Source: Ahaetulla prasina
Lineage: Eukaryota > Chordata > Lepidosauria > Squamata > Colubridae
Length of the DNA: 64,000 bases
Assembly (NCBI RefSeq): GCF_028640845.1
Contig: NC_080542.1
Span: 134,223,080-134,287,079 of the forward strand
Direction: 5' to 3'
Position 1 is the stretch's first letter, and each line of letters opens with the position of its first letter. Position numbers and translations under genes: made by a program. The notes beneath the pieces are model-generated. The model was not told where the DNA came from. It saw only the letters and a program-made list of their open reading frames with translations, and did no database searches. Shown here one piece after another: positions 11,137 to 21,604 of the stretch.

Positions 11137-12018
11137 TTGTTGGGACTGGACTGGTTCCGAGCATTGGGCATGGGAGTGACTGGCATCTACAGAAACGACT
11201 TTAACCTAAAGGACACACTCATGGACGAATTCGAAGATGTTTTCAAGGACTGCCTGGGCAAGTACAAGGGGACCCCTATTTCTTTCAATTTAGACCCCCA
11301 GGTAGCCCCCATACGGTTAAAAGCAAGGAGGGTCCCTTTTGCCCTTAAACCCAAGATTGACAAGGAAATAGACAAACTAGTCAGTCAGGGGATACTAGTG
11401 CCAGTCGATCATGCAAAGTGGGAGACGCCAATCGTCACCCCAGTGAAACCAGATGGGTCAGTTAGAATCTGCGCTGACTACAAGGCAACTTTAAACAAAG
11501 CCTTGCAAAAAAGCGCTTACCCGGTCCCAGTGGTGCAACACTTGCTGCACTCGCTGGGGCAAGGGCACGTTTTTGCCAAATTAGATTTGGCCCAAGCCTA
11601 TCAACAACTGCCCGTAGACGCCAACACAGCCGAAGCCCAGACAATTGTGACTCACAGAGGTGCTTTCAAGTGTACCCGGTTACAGTTTGGGGTGAGTGTG
11701 GCACCTGGTCTATTTCAAAATTTAATGGAGCGACTTCTGCAAGGGCTCCCGGGGGTAGTCCCCTATTTTGATGATGTATTGGTATCAGCCGAAAATTTAG
11801 AAGAATTGGGGGAGCGTTTGAGAAAAGTTTTGGGCATTTTCCGGTCAGCCGGTCTAAAAGTTAAAGTGAACAAATGCCAAATAGGGGTAGAATCCGTAGA
11901 GTTCTTGGGCTACAGAATAGACAAGGAAGGAATTCACCCCACTGAGAGCAAGGTCAAGGCAATAAGAAAGGCTCCAGCGCCCAAAACAAAACAGAGCTAC
12001 AGGCATTCCTGGGTCTAG
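11137..12018 (+). pseudogene. pol: Gypsy reverse transcriptase (pol)
   Basis: An open frame of 293 codons. It carries the full fingers-palm region: a 'LVPVDHAKWETPIVTPVKPD' segment, 'RICADYKATLNKAL', 'FAKLDLAQAYQQLPV' with the first catalytic Asp, 'FGVSVAPGLFQNLM', and PYFDDVLV, where the YxDD box holds the catalytic aspartates, then 'FLGYRID' of the thumb. The enzyme would copy element RNA into cDNA in cytoplasmic particles. It ends in a frame break at about 12000, where the connection to RNase H moves to another frame. The first Met shown is internal to a polyprotein and not a real start. Confidence 0.9.
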
Positions 12019-12620
12019 TGAACTTTTACGCGGTCTTTTTGAAAAATAAGGCAACCGTTGCCGAGCCGCTACATAAGTTACTGGGAAAGAATACTGTTTG
12101 GTCTTGGGGAAAGACGGAAGCTAGGGCTTTCGAGGCAGTAAAAAACCTACTCTCGAGCGATAGTTTACTGATCCAGTATCATAGCACAATGCCATTGGTA
12201 TTAGTTTGCGATGCTTCCCCCTACGGGGTGGGTGCTGTGCTCAGCCACAGGCTTCCAAATGGCACAGAAGCCCCAATAGCCTTCTACTCCAGAACAATGT
12301 CCTCGGCAGAGAGGAACTATAGTCAGTTGGATAGGGAAGCCCTAGCTATAGTTTCAGGAGTAAAAAAGTTTCACGAATACGTTTTTGGGAGAGACTTTGA
12401 AATTGTTACAGACCACAGACCACTGTTAGGGTTACTGGCTGGCGACCGCCCAACACCTGTGGCACTCTCGCCCCGATTGACCCGATGGACTATCTTTTTA
12501 GCCGCCTACCCTATAAACTGCAGCATCGGCCAGGAAAGGAGTTGGGGCATGCGGACGATTAAGCAGATGCCCACTGCCAGGGGCGATCGAGACCCCACTC
12601 CGGGACGCCCATACTGTTAA
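12018..12620 (+). pseudogene. pol: Gypsy RNase H and start of integrase
   Basis: Continues the same polyprotein after a frameshift. An RT/RNase H domain is clear: 'LVCDASPYGVGAVLSH' with the first catalytic Asp, 'PIAFYSRTMSSAERNYSQLDREALAI' with the catalytic Glu, and 'VTDHRPLLGLL' with the third acidic residue. This domain degrades the RNA strand of the RNA-DNA hybrid. After about residue 160 the frame drifts out of phase and stops at 12618-12620. Confidence 0.88.
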
Positions 12621-12839
12621 TTGACTCTCTGGACTCTGGCCCAGTCACGCCTAAGGAGGTGGCTCGGGCGCCATACCGACATTACTTTGAGAACTGTAAT
12701 TGGTTGGGTCCAAGAGGGTGGCCGCTGCCCGGGCGGCGTTCAAGAATTTGTCAAGAAAAGCGGGAATTATCGGTGCAAGGGGTGCCTGCTCTGGGGGATA
12801 GGGTGGTAGTTCCAGAGAAATTGAGGAAAAGTTCTGGAA

Positions 12840-13991
12840 CTTCTGCACGAAGGTCACCCTGGGATCGTGAGAATGAAGGGTTTAGCTAGAAGCTATGTGT
12901 GGTGGCCCCTAATGGACAAGGAGATTAGCGACAAGGTTGGCAAATGCCAAGGTGCCAGGAGTCCAGACCACTACCACCAACGGCCCCAGTCCGGGAGTGG
13001 AGAAACCCCAAGGCCCTGGTCCCGTATACACATAGATTTTGCGGCCCTTCCATGGCCAAATGTTTCTAATAGTGGTGGATGCATTCTCCAAATGGCTGGA
13101 GATCATCCTAATGAAATCCACAACCGCTGAAGCTGTCATTTCAGCACTAAGGCACCTCTTCGCTACGCACGGGCTGCCGGACACTCTCGTGTCAGACAAT
13201 GGGCCACAGTTCACCGCGACACTTTTTGAGGGGTACTTAGCAGAAGAGGGCATCCAACATGCCCTCTCAGCGCCTTTCCACCCTGCGACGAACGGCCTTG
13301 CTGAACGTTTCGTCCGGAGCGCGAAAGAGGCATTGTCAAGAAGCGGCCCGGGTGATTGGCAATCACAAATTGATGCATTCCTGACAGTACAACACAGGAC
13401 CCCTTGTGTAGCTACTGGCCGCAGCCCAGCGGAGCTACTGATGGGCGAAAACTAAGATGCCCCTTAGACCGGTTAAACCCGAATTACACGCCAGACGGGT
13501 ACAAAACAATATCAGGCAAAACAAGGGAACTAACCATAGAGAGTCCTGTATGGGCACACAATTACGGTGACGGCCCAAACTGGTTAAAGGGAACAATCAT
13601 TGACATCACGGGGCCCAAGTCTTATCTTGTAGAGATAGAGGACGGCCGAGTGTGGAGACGCCACATAGATCAGCTGAGGAATAGGATTATCACTAGACCA
13701 GAAATAGACGGAACGGGCCCTGACTATTCATTGATTGAACCCGCAGCTGACTCAAGCTGAGAAAAAACGGGGGACTTATCTGGCTCAGACGAGGTCCAGC
13801 GACACCATCCGGTCCTTCCTGAGGACAGCGGGCAAGACTCGGCAAGTAATCCAAGGCCGGATGGCCCGGAGGAGGAGCTGAGAGGAACGAGCAGTCCCTC
13901 CCGTCAGCTCGACTCACTCCCAGATAATGAACTGCGCAGGTCCGGGCGAGTTAGGAAACGCCCAGCGTACCTGCGTGATTACGAGAAATAA
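12840..13991 (+). pseudogene. pol: Gypsy integrase core and C-terminal tail, several frameshifts
   Basis: The zinc-binding end is damaged. The core survives at 13039-13455: 'LIVVDAFSKWLE' (first Asp), 'LVSDNGPQFT' (second Asp), 'HPATNGLAERFVRSAKEAL' (Glu), the D,D35E signature that joins cDNA to the chromosome. The next frame (13404-13760) holds a C-terminal domain with 'GPKSYLVEIEDGRVWRRHIDQL', common in K02A2.6-like gypsy proteins; no chromodomain is seen. The tail ends with 'RSGRVRKRPAYLRDYEK' and a TAA at 13989-13991, some 50 bases before the LTR. Confidence 0.85.
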
Positions 13992-14029
13992 TATGCTAAA
14001 TGTATGCAAATATAAGTAAAGTGTTTTCT

Positions 14030-14042
14030 GGGAGGGAAGGAG
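14030..14042 (+). promoter_or_regulatory. Polypurine tract of the gypsy element
   Basis: gggagggaaggag lies immediately before the LTR's TG. Such a purine run primes plus-strand DNA synthesis in LTR retrotransposons. Position against the LTR supports the LTR boundary. Confidence 0.8.
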
Positions 14043-14218
14043 TGTAATGTATCTTTAAAAGTTTGGCGGGAATTAGCACATTGCTGATTGGTTGAGGCCA
14101 CCGGCCGAATTGTATATAAAGAGAGGTTTGCCCCAGTACTGGTGGCTGGGTTCACTGTATATTAAAGAGCTGTTGTCACTACCCTGGTCTCCTGCCTCGT
14201 TATTGCCCAAACTTAACA
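14043..14218 (+). repeat. Gypsy 3' LTR (176 bp)
   Basis: Starts TGTAATG and ends TTAACA (TG...CA). A TATA box (gtatataaag) lies near 14114 and an attaaa polyadenylation-like signal near 14161. The flank that follows (AGAAT) matches 10289-10293. No 5' partner LTR is present in this window. Confidence 0.8.
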
Positions 14219-14723
14219 AGAATGATGTCCCAAAGGTGCTTTTTCAAAAGGCAACTGGATTTTGTTTTTCTTCCTTGATGATGAAAAGCTTCTTGCACAA
14301 GAAGTGAAACAGCTTCAGGGAAAAACAAAGTCCAGTTGCCTTTTGAAGAAGCACCTTTAGGACAATCATGACCTGGATGACTGACAATCCCCATAGACAA
14401 TCCAAAATTATGACTGTTCTTGATTTGTGGGAGTCCAATAGCATCCTTCATGGTTCCATACTAGCATCTAGATCTGAGTTAATTAAGCAGAATTATTTTT
14501 GAATAGGTGATTCAGTTATGGTTTACAATCTGATTTAATTTGGACAATCTGTTCAATTCCCTCCTTTTTCTGCAGTTCAGTGCTGAGGTGATTCAGTTTC
14601 AACTTCTGAATATAAAGGAGATAATCAGCTCTTATTTGACAATAAGAAATCATTCAACTCATCTAAATTGGAGACATCCAATTTGGTTATTCAATTTGGC
14701 TTTCTCATTCAGTTCAGAAAGGA
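14219..14723. repeat. Flank copy A', second copy of 10289-10786
   Basis: Begins with AGAAT right after the LTR and continues past 'cagttcagaaagga' into 'aatgtgattc', so this is the natural right flank of the gypsy insertion. Includes a second copy of the Penelope-like hairpin (14224-14397), whose right arm differs from copy A and instead mirrors its own left arm. Confidence 0.9.
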
Positions 14724-14820
14724 AATGTGATTCAAATATTTGACTGAATTGCCTTTGAATCACATCTCCATAGTGAATATTGAAATATCTTCTTAATGTA
14801 ACTTCATTATCAGTCTAGAA

Positions 14821-15224
14821 CAGTGGTAGTCAACCTGGTCCCTACTGCCCAGTAGTGGGAGTTCCAGCTTTCATGTGGGCGGTAGGGGTTTTGTCCGATA
14901 CTGAAGCACTTTCCTTTTTTTTTAATTTAATTGACTTTTTAAAAAAAATTCATAGCATTATTTAAAAACATTTTCATTAGATTTTCATAAAATTCCCTGG
15001 GACAATTTAAATTCCTGAAAATATACTATTTGTTTCACCCGCACATAAGTTTAGTTCACGTTACATAAGTGAAACTAAATGGCGCTATAGTGCGACCGCA
15101 AACAAAAGAGCCTTGTTCCAGAATAGTTCGCGTATCTCCCCCCGAACCAGTGGGCAGTTAGAAAATTTTACTGCTAACAGAGATACAAAAGTGGGCAGTA
15201 GATATAAAAAGGTTGACTACCCCG
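14821..15224. mobile_element. Non-autonomous hAT element (CAGTGGTAGTCAACC ends)
   Basis: Left end cagtggtagtcaacctgg, right end ggttgactaccccg, inverted copies. Flanks gtctagaa and atctaaac agree at 5 of 8. The internal 'gtgggcggtagg' and 'agaaaattttactgctaacag' blocks resemble a hAT family I associate with OC1/hAT1-type elements known for horizontal transfer among tetrapods; that family name is from memory and unverified. No transposase. Confidence 0.7.
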
Positions 15225-15232
15225 ATCTAAAC

Positions 15233-16120
15233 CTTCCCATTTTTTAAAGAAGGACCAAATTCCTATTATTATCTGAATTTCAATCTACCCTATTGATCTC
15301 CTCACAAGTTCTGAAATTAGCCATTGATTCAAAGCTCTTGACTTTGTTCAATCAAGCACAGAGTTGTCTTTCTACCAATTACCATTTTGCATGTTTAATT
15401 CCTGATTATTTATATAATGAAAACTCCTAGTTTTTCTTTCCGGTACTGCTCATATAACCTAAATCAGTGGTGGGCAACCTTTCAGAAGTCAAGATTCGCA
15501 TTCACCAACTTTAGGGTTGTGAAATACGAAGTGACGGAGGCAACATCCCATTTGCAAATAGGGCTGAGCATGGAACAAAATCTTGAAAGTTATCTCAGGT
15601 CAGATTTTTCATGAACTGGCAGAGACATGGTAACAAGGTCAGAATAGGCGTAGCAACTAAACCAATTGGGAGCTGAAACAGACTGGAGCCAGGACATGTC
15701 TTAGTCTGCAGCTTCTGAGTCTGTGCAGAGAATTGAAACTGAAACTAAGCAGTTTGTGCATGTTGTCTGCTCTGCTGAAATGAAACTGATCTCTGCCTGT
15801 GAATCTACTGTTGGTATTGTACATTTATCTTCATGTATCATTATGTATATAAAGACATTAATGAATCCTGCTACATCAGTCTGCCTGTGTGCGCTTTCTG
15901 GATTTGATTTTTGCAAGAAACTCTGACAAGTTGCATTACATGGGTTGCATACCCATTTTAGGGCACACGCAGCAATTTACATCTGTTTCCCCTCCTCAAA
16001 TGATTGTAATCTGTCTTTGGGGTTCCCCCCCCTAGTAATTTTGATCGAAGAGGCCTTCAAGAGGCCTCTTTGAAAAAAGGAACCAGGGATGGCCTTCATC
16101 CCCAGGGGATGTTGACTGGC
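15233..16120. other. Unassigned, with possible LTR or hAT end
   Basis: At 15464 'cagtggtgggcaacctttcag' looks like a hAT left end but no matching right end or duplication was found. From about 15600 to 15928 the sequence looks like an LTR: TATA-like 'tatataaag' near 15847 and a terminus 'aaactctgaca'. No 5' boundary or target duplication could be fixed. Confidence 0.35.
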
Positions 16121-16128
16121 CTCTCAGG

Positions 16129-16419
16129 CAGGGGTGAAATCTAAAAATTTTCCCTACCGGTTCTGTGGGCATGGCCTAATTGGTGGGTGTGGCTTGGTGG
16201 TCAGATGGCTTGATGGGCATGGCCAATAACAATAAATAATAAAAATAATAAACAAAGTTTAAAAAAACAGTAAGAGGTACCAAAAACCAACTTTCACACT
16301 TTATACACACACAACACAACACAACTGACTCAAACACAATGTAAAAGCAGCTGCACTTCACACTTCACATAGCCACAAAAAGCTCAAAAACCAACTTTCA
16401 CACTTTACACACACACAAC

Positions 16420-16456
<37 letters not shown>

Positions 16457-16946
16457 ATGCCACATACAGCTTTCTGAGATTTTGTGTGTTTGTGTAGTTA
16501 GAGTGAAACACTACAGAAACACACCACATCTCAGAAAGCTGCACAAATATTTTATTTTATTTTATTATTTTATTTTATTGTGGACTTCAAATCCCAGAGT
16601 TCCTCAGTCAGCAAAGCCAGCCAGCTGGTCACCGAGGAAATAGATTAGCTGAGCGATTGATTCTGTCTGGCTGAAACTGAAACTGCTTTCAGGCTGGAAA
16701 GAGAGCCATGCGTTCATCAGTAATCTGGTAAGTGCCTTAGAATCTCTACTCTTACTTGTAGCAAACATGTTTTCTACAAGTAAGAGTACAAGTAAAGTTC
16801 TGCTGTTTTTTACTTTTAAAGGCCTGTTTCGGCTAAAGCAAAACCGCTTTTAAAAGTAAAAAAACAACAACCGGTCCTCCGAACCAGCAGCCACCATCGC
16901 TACCGGATCACGCGATCCCGTCTGATCCAGGAGCATTTCACCCCTG
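16129..16946 (+). mobile_element. hAT-type non-autonomous element, CAGGGGTGAAAT group, complete
   Basis: Perfect 8-bp target duplication CTCTCAGG (16121-16128 and 16947-16954). Terminal inverted repeats CAGGGGTGAAAT and ATTTCACCCCTG. Inside are AC and TTTTA arrays, a block shared with the MITE at 36875-36985 ('gacttcaaatcccagagttcctcag'), and an internal palindrome (arms actcttacttgtag / ctacaagtaagagt near 16744-16784). This is the reference copy for the family in this window. No coding capacity. Confidence 0.9.
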
Positions 16947-16954
16947 CTCTCAGG

Positions 16955-17810
16955 GATGTTTATAACCAGGAGAAATGCTTTAAAAATGAAATACTTCCAG
17001 GAATGCAGATACAATCAAAGCAGAAACTGTCGGCTGCTATACTGTTACCACTTTCTGTATAAAAGCCACTGTTGACCAAAACAACAACAACAACAACTGG
17101 CAGGACTAATTAGATTACTTTCCAGATGAGCATTGTGATCTTGGATAGCAGACGACCATAAATACTATTACTTAGCTGTATTATTTTTTTTTAAAAAGCT
17201 TAGTATTTAGCCAAAATAGATTTCCTGCAATATCTGCTCATTAGATCTGCCCTTTAGTGGCACTGAGAATAAATCACCCAACCTTCTTTGTCAAACTGTT
17301 TAATGTAGCTGTAAAATAAAGCCTCATATAGATTGTTTTGTGAAATTCCATTTTCTGAGCTACAAACTTTTTTTTTCTTTTTTACCATATCGAGGAAATA
17401 AACCGCACAGGTTAAAATCAGTGCACGGGTAGTTTTCTTCCCTCTATCTTTCTGCTTCACTGAATTCAATGACAAATTGAGTATCTTTTGAGGCCTGCTG
17501 AAGTCAAGGGATGCTGCCTTAGCTTACAGCTGAACTGTTTCAATGTAACTGAACTATTGATCTGGGGAAATACTAGAAAACTCACTGCAATCAAACTAGT
17601 AGATACCAAATTTCTCAAAGCAAGAAACTGCTTTCTGGTTTCTTTTCAAAACTGTAGAATACCACCTGCCTTTATTTATTTATCAAATTTAGAATCTGTC
17701 CTGCTCCTTCACATAGGAACTATGGATAATGTACAAGTAACACATTAAAACAAACAAAGAAAGAAAAAAAAAACCTGTACATAAAATTTACAGATATAAA
17801 AGGCAAAGAT
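16955..17810. other. Unassigned DNA
   Basis: No gene or clear repeat. An ACA run (acaacaacaacaac) lies near 17080. Confidence 0.4.
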
Positions 17811-18040
17811 AGCAATAGCAATAGCACTTAGAATTATATACCCATTTATAGTGCTTTACAGTCCTCTCTAAGTGGTTTTACAGAGTCACCAATTTGGGTC
17901 CTCATTTTTCCCACCTCGGAAGGATGGAAGGCTGAGTCAATCTTGAGCCTGGTGAGACGTGAACTGCCATATTTCAGGCAGTCGGCAGGCATCCGAAGTA
18001 GCCTGCAGTACTGCACTCTAACCACTGCGCCACCATGACT
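17811..18040 (-). mobile_element. tRNA-derived SINE (type B)
   Basis: Reverse complement starts with a tRNA-like head (tggtggcgcagtggttagag, an A-box match), passes a 'ccttccatccttccgaggtggg' and 'aatgaggacccaaattgg' body, and ends in 'gctttacagtcctctctaagtgg' (plus strand) with a GCTATT array. The same body is in 42255-42540 and 48657-48900. Non-coding, Pol III family. Confidence 0.7.
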
Positions 18041-18194
18041 TATAGTTAAAATTCAACATTAAGAAATCAAGGAAGGCTCTTCATGATGCTATCCAGCTCA
18101 TGACTGCATGCTGCTCTAAGAACCCCAAGCAACATGGTGGAGCCAAATGTTCAGACATTTCTGAAAAGCCAGGAGCATGGTGTTGCATAAAATA

Positions 18195-18776
18195 ACAGTT
18201 GCAATGAGTTGTTGTTGTTGTTGTTCAGTCAGTAAGTCATGTTCAACTCTTTGTCACCCCATGGACCATAGCATGCTAGGTCCCTGCCCTCCCAGAATAT
18301 GCCCAAATTCATTTTCATTACATCAATGACATGTCTAGCCTTCTCATCCTCTGCCGTCTCCTTCTCCTTTTGCCATACTCTAAGGAAATCTTTCTCAACA
18401 TCATGGGCTTTTCCAGTGAGTCCTCTCTTCTCATTTGGTAGCCAAAGTATTTGAGCTTCGGCTTCAGTATTTGTCCTTTCAAAGAATAATGAGGGACTTT
18501 CAAGATTTTTTTACAAGACCACAACTGAAAAGCATTGAAAAGCACAATTCTTTGGCACTCAGCTTTCCTTATGGCCCATCTCTTGCAGCCATACATTACT
18601 ACTGGGAAAATCAAAGCTTTAACTATATGAATCTTTGTCGTCAAGGCAATGGTTCTGTTTTTTAATATGCCATCTAGGTTTGCCATATAGCTTTCCTCCC
18701 AAGCAATAAGATCTTTTAGTTGCAATGAAAGAGATAGGCAAAAAAGTTGTATGAGGCCACCTAAGAATTTAAACAA
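18195..18776 (-). pseudogene. BovB LINE, 3' part of ORF2 and 3' UTR
   Basis: Minus-strand frame 18776-18318 matches the C-terminal end of the BovB (RTE clade) protein after the RT core: 'PVVMYGCKRWAI', 'ILKPKLKYFGYQMRREDSLEKPMML', 'RRRRRQRMRRLDMSLM'. Downstream, 18318-18199 is the typical BovB 3' UTR ('catggaccatagcatgc', 'caactctttgtcacccc' on plus strand), ending in (CAA)n. BovB is abundant in snakes and lizards and known for horizontal transfer to ruminants. The copy is 5'-truncated; the frame still reads through but lacks the catalytic domains. Confidence 0.92.
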
Positions 18777-19892
18777 AAATGTATTCCCTTTATCAGGAAT
18801 ATTAGTAATATGTGCTAATTATCAGAAACTCATTGAACATTATCCTGCTCCAGTGAAAAATAGCAATGCTATGTCATGTAGCAGCAACACGGCTGTTATT
18901 AGTACCATTTTTAGAACTTATTACTAAATGCCCTCAATAATCAGAAAGCATCTGATTATTGAGGGCACTGGTAATCATCATGAAATCATCACTGCTTCTA
19001 AAGGTCATCAGCAGTTTTGTAACTAATCAACCTACCATGTTCACCAATTCAGAACATTAGCAGAATGCAAGCATTTCTATTTGCTATTCACCAGCTGAGG
19101 CCACTGCTTACCTGGGAACTCATGCAGTCTTTCCTGTGAAAAATAAGAGGTTGTCACTTTAAATTTGCAGCAGCATCAGAGAAATGTCAGCTTCATGCTA
19201 AAAACATACAGTGAGACACATTTTGTCTGACCCAAACTCATCACATCAATTCGAGCTCATGAAAATGTCATTTCTGGTGTGGTTTTTCCTCCCCCAATCC
19301 CTTAACCAATTTCTAAGCTGAAACGGTATTTTCCTTCTGTTCATCGCTGAGTACACCTCTACCTTCTAAAATCAGAGTCCAGTTGGATTATTGGATTTCT
19401 CTAAGTGTCAGTCTAAGTGTCACTCTTCATCATCTGGCATGTGTAATGGGCAGGATGAGATCTTAGCTTATAAACTAGCCCTGTGTGTACACATCAGCAC
19501 ACCAGCACAATGCTTTTAAAAAAATTCAGTGTGCTGAAATCTCTTCACCCATCATAAAAATTCTCATTGATTAGTACTGAAATTTCGAAGGATTTTAAAA
19601 TGGTCCACAGAATAAATCGTCAGAGAGGAAAGAAACATTGCTTATTAGCTAGAGGATTTAATTTTGCAATAACATACCTAATGAAAAATTGTTTGCCTAA
19701 AACTAATTCTTTTTGAAGCACAGTTCTCACAGAATCTCTTTAGCAAGATTTATTGAAAAAATAATGGAGTGATGAGGATCCCAATAATTGAACTATTTCT
19801 CTTTTAAGACCAATACAGCTTCAAAGAACATTAAAAAAGAGACTTTGCTATTTGCTGTAGTACTGTCATTCTATGAATTAGAAAACTAGTTG
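18777..19892. other. Unassigned DNA with a perfect hairpin
   Basis: No gene recognised. Contains the 39-bp perfect hairpin at 18929-18967 (listed separately). Confidence 0.4.
18929..18967. repeat. Perfect hairpin, 17-bp arms, 5-base loop
   Basis: Arms TGCCCTCAATAATCAGA and TCTGATTATTGAGGGCA are exact reverse complements around an AAGCA loop. Isolated, not inside a recognised element. Confidence 0.9.
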
Positions 19893-19900
19893 GTCTCTTC

Positions 19901-20066
19901 CAGGGTGGGTTTTATACTACCAGTTTGCAACGGGATCGCGCACACGCCAAGCTTCTGCACATGTGCAGATCACCTACGATGACATCCGGGTCGGTGGGGG
20001 GAGCCTCCTGCTGGTTTTGCTACTGGTTCTATAGAACCGATCTGAACCAGAGGCAACCCACCACTG
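19901..20066. mobile_element. Short non-autonomous hAT (166 bp)
   Basis: Perfect 8-bp target duplication GTCTCTTC (19893-19900 and 20067-20074). Ends cagggtgggttttata and caacccaccactg. Contains the 'ctactggttctatagaaccga' motif common to this group. Same size class as the 128-bp MITEs near 33.1 and 34.3 kb. Confidence 0.88.
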
Positions 20067-20074
20067 GTCTCTTC

Positions 20075-20795
20075 ACTGATAAGGAGGAGCTTGAAGCTGA
20101 CCATTTATATAAAATCTTCCTGAATCTTTATCCATTTAGGAGTCAACTATTATACTTAATAAATATTTCTAATTTCCACAATCTTCATGAACAGAGAATT
20201 TCAACTCCCAGTGTGACATCCAACTTATTTGGGGCAGCAGGATGGGAAGAATTATTTAAATAGGACTGATATATTATTATAATTTCTCAAGTAGATTCAA
20301 ATTGAAACAAATTAGAAAACGATGAAAAAAAAAACACCACTTGCCCTGTCTTGGACACAATTGGCATATCTTTAGAAAGAAAGCTGTATGGTAGCCAAAA
20401 CTCAGCATCTGGTAAAATCTTTTCAGACTAACATGTTTGATTAAAAGACATATGCTTTCATGTCAGTTTATGGCTTTTAATGAAATGTGTTAGTCTGGAA
20501 AGATGCTATCAGATTTCTGAGTAGGGTTGTCTGTAACACTACCCAGATGATAAAATCATTATGTGCTTTGTTTCAACAATTTGATTAATTGGATGTTAAT
20601 GTTTATAGGCTATCTTAGTGCATTAGTCTATATGAGAGGTAGACAAAATTTTGTCCTTCAGATGTTGAATTCCAGTTCATAGCAGTAGCACCTAAATTGA
20701 CCAAGGATGTGGGAGGATAGAAACTGCAGATGAGCATCTGAGAGTCACAGGATGGTTCTGCCAGCCTAGGCTACAGTCCAAAAAAAAGGAAAGAA
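20075..20795. other. Unassigned, with a MITE-like fragment
   Basis: About 20630-20760 resembles a hAT MITE interior ('gtccttcagatgttgaattccagttc'). Otherwise nothing recognised before the L2 starts. Confidence 0.35.
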
Positions 20796-20821
20796 ACTCA
20801 GCCCTGCCTGAGCTGCTGGAG

Positions 20822-21116
20822 ATGATAGCCGGGACGGCAGTTGAGACCCCCAGACTTATGGTCATGGGGGATTTCAACTTGCCGTCGGCGGGCGATTCGT
20901 CAACGGCAGCTCGGGAGTTCATGGCTTCCATGACGGCCTTGGACCTGACCCAGGTAGTTGCGGTCGCCACCCACGTTGGGGGTAACACACTGGACTGGAT
21001 TTTCGTCTCGGGACAGTGGCTAAATGATCTGGAGTTAGGGGAATTAATATCTCAACCCTTGTCATGGTCAGATCATTTACTCCTTCAGCTAGACTTTCGG
21101 ACCGCTACACCTCACC
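20822..21116 (+). pseudogene. L2 endonuclease C-terminal part
   Basis: Encodes the end of the apurinic-type endonuclease that nicks target DNA: 'VMGDFNLPSAGDSSTAAREF' (catalytic Asp/Asn), 'TLDWIFVSGQWL', 'SWSDHLLL' (catalytic Ser-Asp-His). The N-terminal half is missing by 5' truncation. The frame is cut at 21116 by the LTR. Confidence 0.85.
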
Positions 21117-21604
21117 TGTTGTGTCTTGTCCGCTCTCACCGCAGCCGGGGTCTGCTTATCTGCTCCCGAACACGGAGGAATGTATGCCTCCCGGCCCCAG
21201 TCCTGGCTCCATGCCCAGACAAGCTGCAGAGGAGGGGGCATCCCCCGGCCCCAGCCCTGGCTCCATGCCCAGGCAAACGGAGCAGCTAGACCCCTCCCCC
21301 TCCTCCACAGCATGTGAGCCTGAGGAAAGTTTACTTCCAACAGCTGATTGGAGTGACCCTTGCATCAGAAGATTGGATAGGCGGAGGCAACAGAAGGAAG
21401 GGAGGGGCAGGCCTTAATGAGTGCTGAATCATGGAGCCACACCCCATGGCCTATATAAAGGATCTGCTTTCTGGCAGTCTCTGAGTCAGGCAAAATTGAA
21501 CTTATCTTGCTGAAGTCACTTACTGGTCTCCTGCCTGCTCTGAGGACTTTGCTAGGACTTTGGGCAGAGCTGCAGAGGCAAGCCTGATTTGGATTTCCCT
21601 TACA
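21117..21604 (+). mobile_element. Solo LTR inside the L2 (TGTTGT family, 488 bp)
   Basis: Starts TGTTGTGTC and ends CCCTTACA. A TATA box (cctatataaagg) lies near 21451. Related to the LTR at 50745-51283 (shared 'atggagccacaccccatggcctatataaaggatctgctt' core and 'gggaggggcagg'). From its fourth base an open frame runs to about 21417, Pro- and Glu-rich with a basic end. No target duplication is found, and about 450 bp of the host L2 is gone. Confidence 0.8.

Larger units (their letters stand above)
10787..14218 (+). mobile_element. Ty3/gypsy LTR retrotransposon, 5' end missing
   Basis: Contains the extreme end of gag/start of pol, protease, reverse transcriptase, RNase H, integrase and a 3' LTR. 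There is no 5' LTR and almost no gag: the sequence begins abruptly after a copy of the 3' flank. Domain order PR-RT-RH-INT is that of Ty3/gypsy. Several frameshifts and stops make it non-functional. Host flank AGAAT occurs directly after the LTR and also at 10289-10293, consistent with a 5-bp target duplication. GC content is clearly higher than the surrounding DNA. Confidence 0.9.

Noticed and set aside
10787..14218. Gypsy copy as an endogenous retrovirus with envelope
   Set aside because: Only about 50 bases separate the end of pol from the LTR; there is no room for env.
15464..15928. Complete hAT or LTR element
   Set aside because: No second terminus or target duplication could be found for the hAT-like end, and no 5' boundary for the LTR-like end.
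18929..18967. Hairpin as a microRNA precursor
   Set aside because: Arms of 17 bp are too short and too perfect for a typical pre-miRNA.
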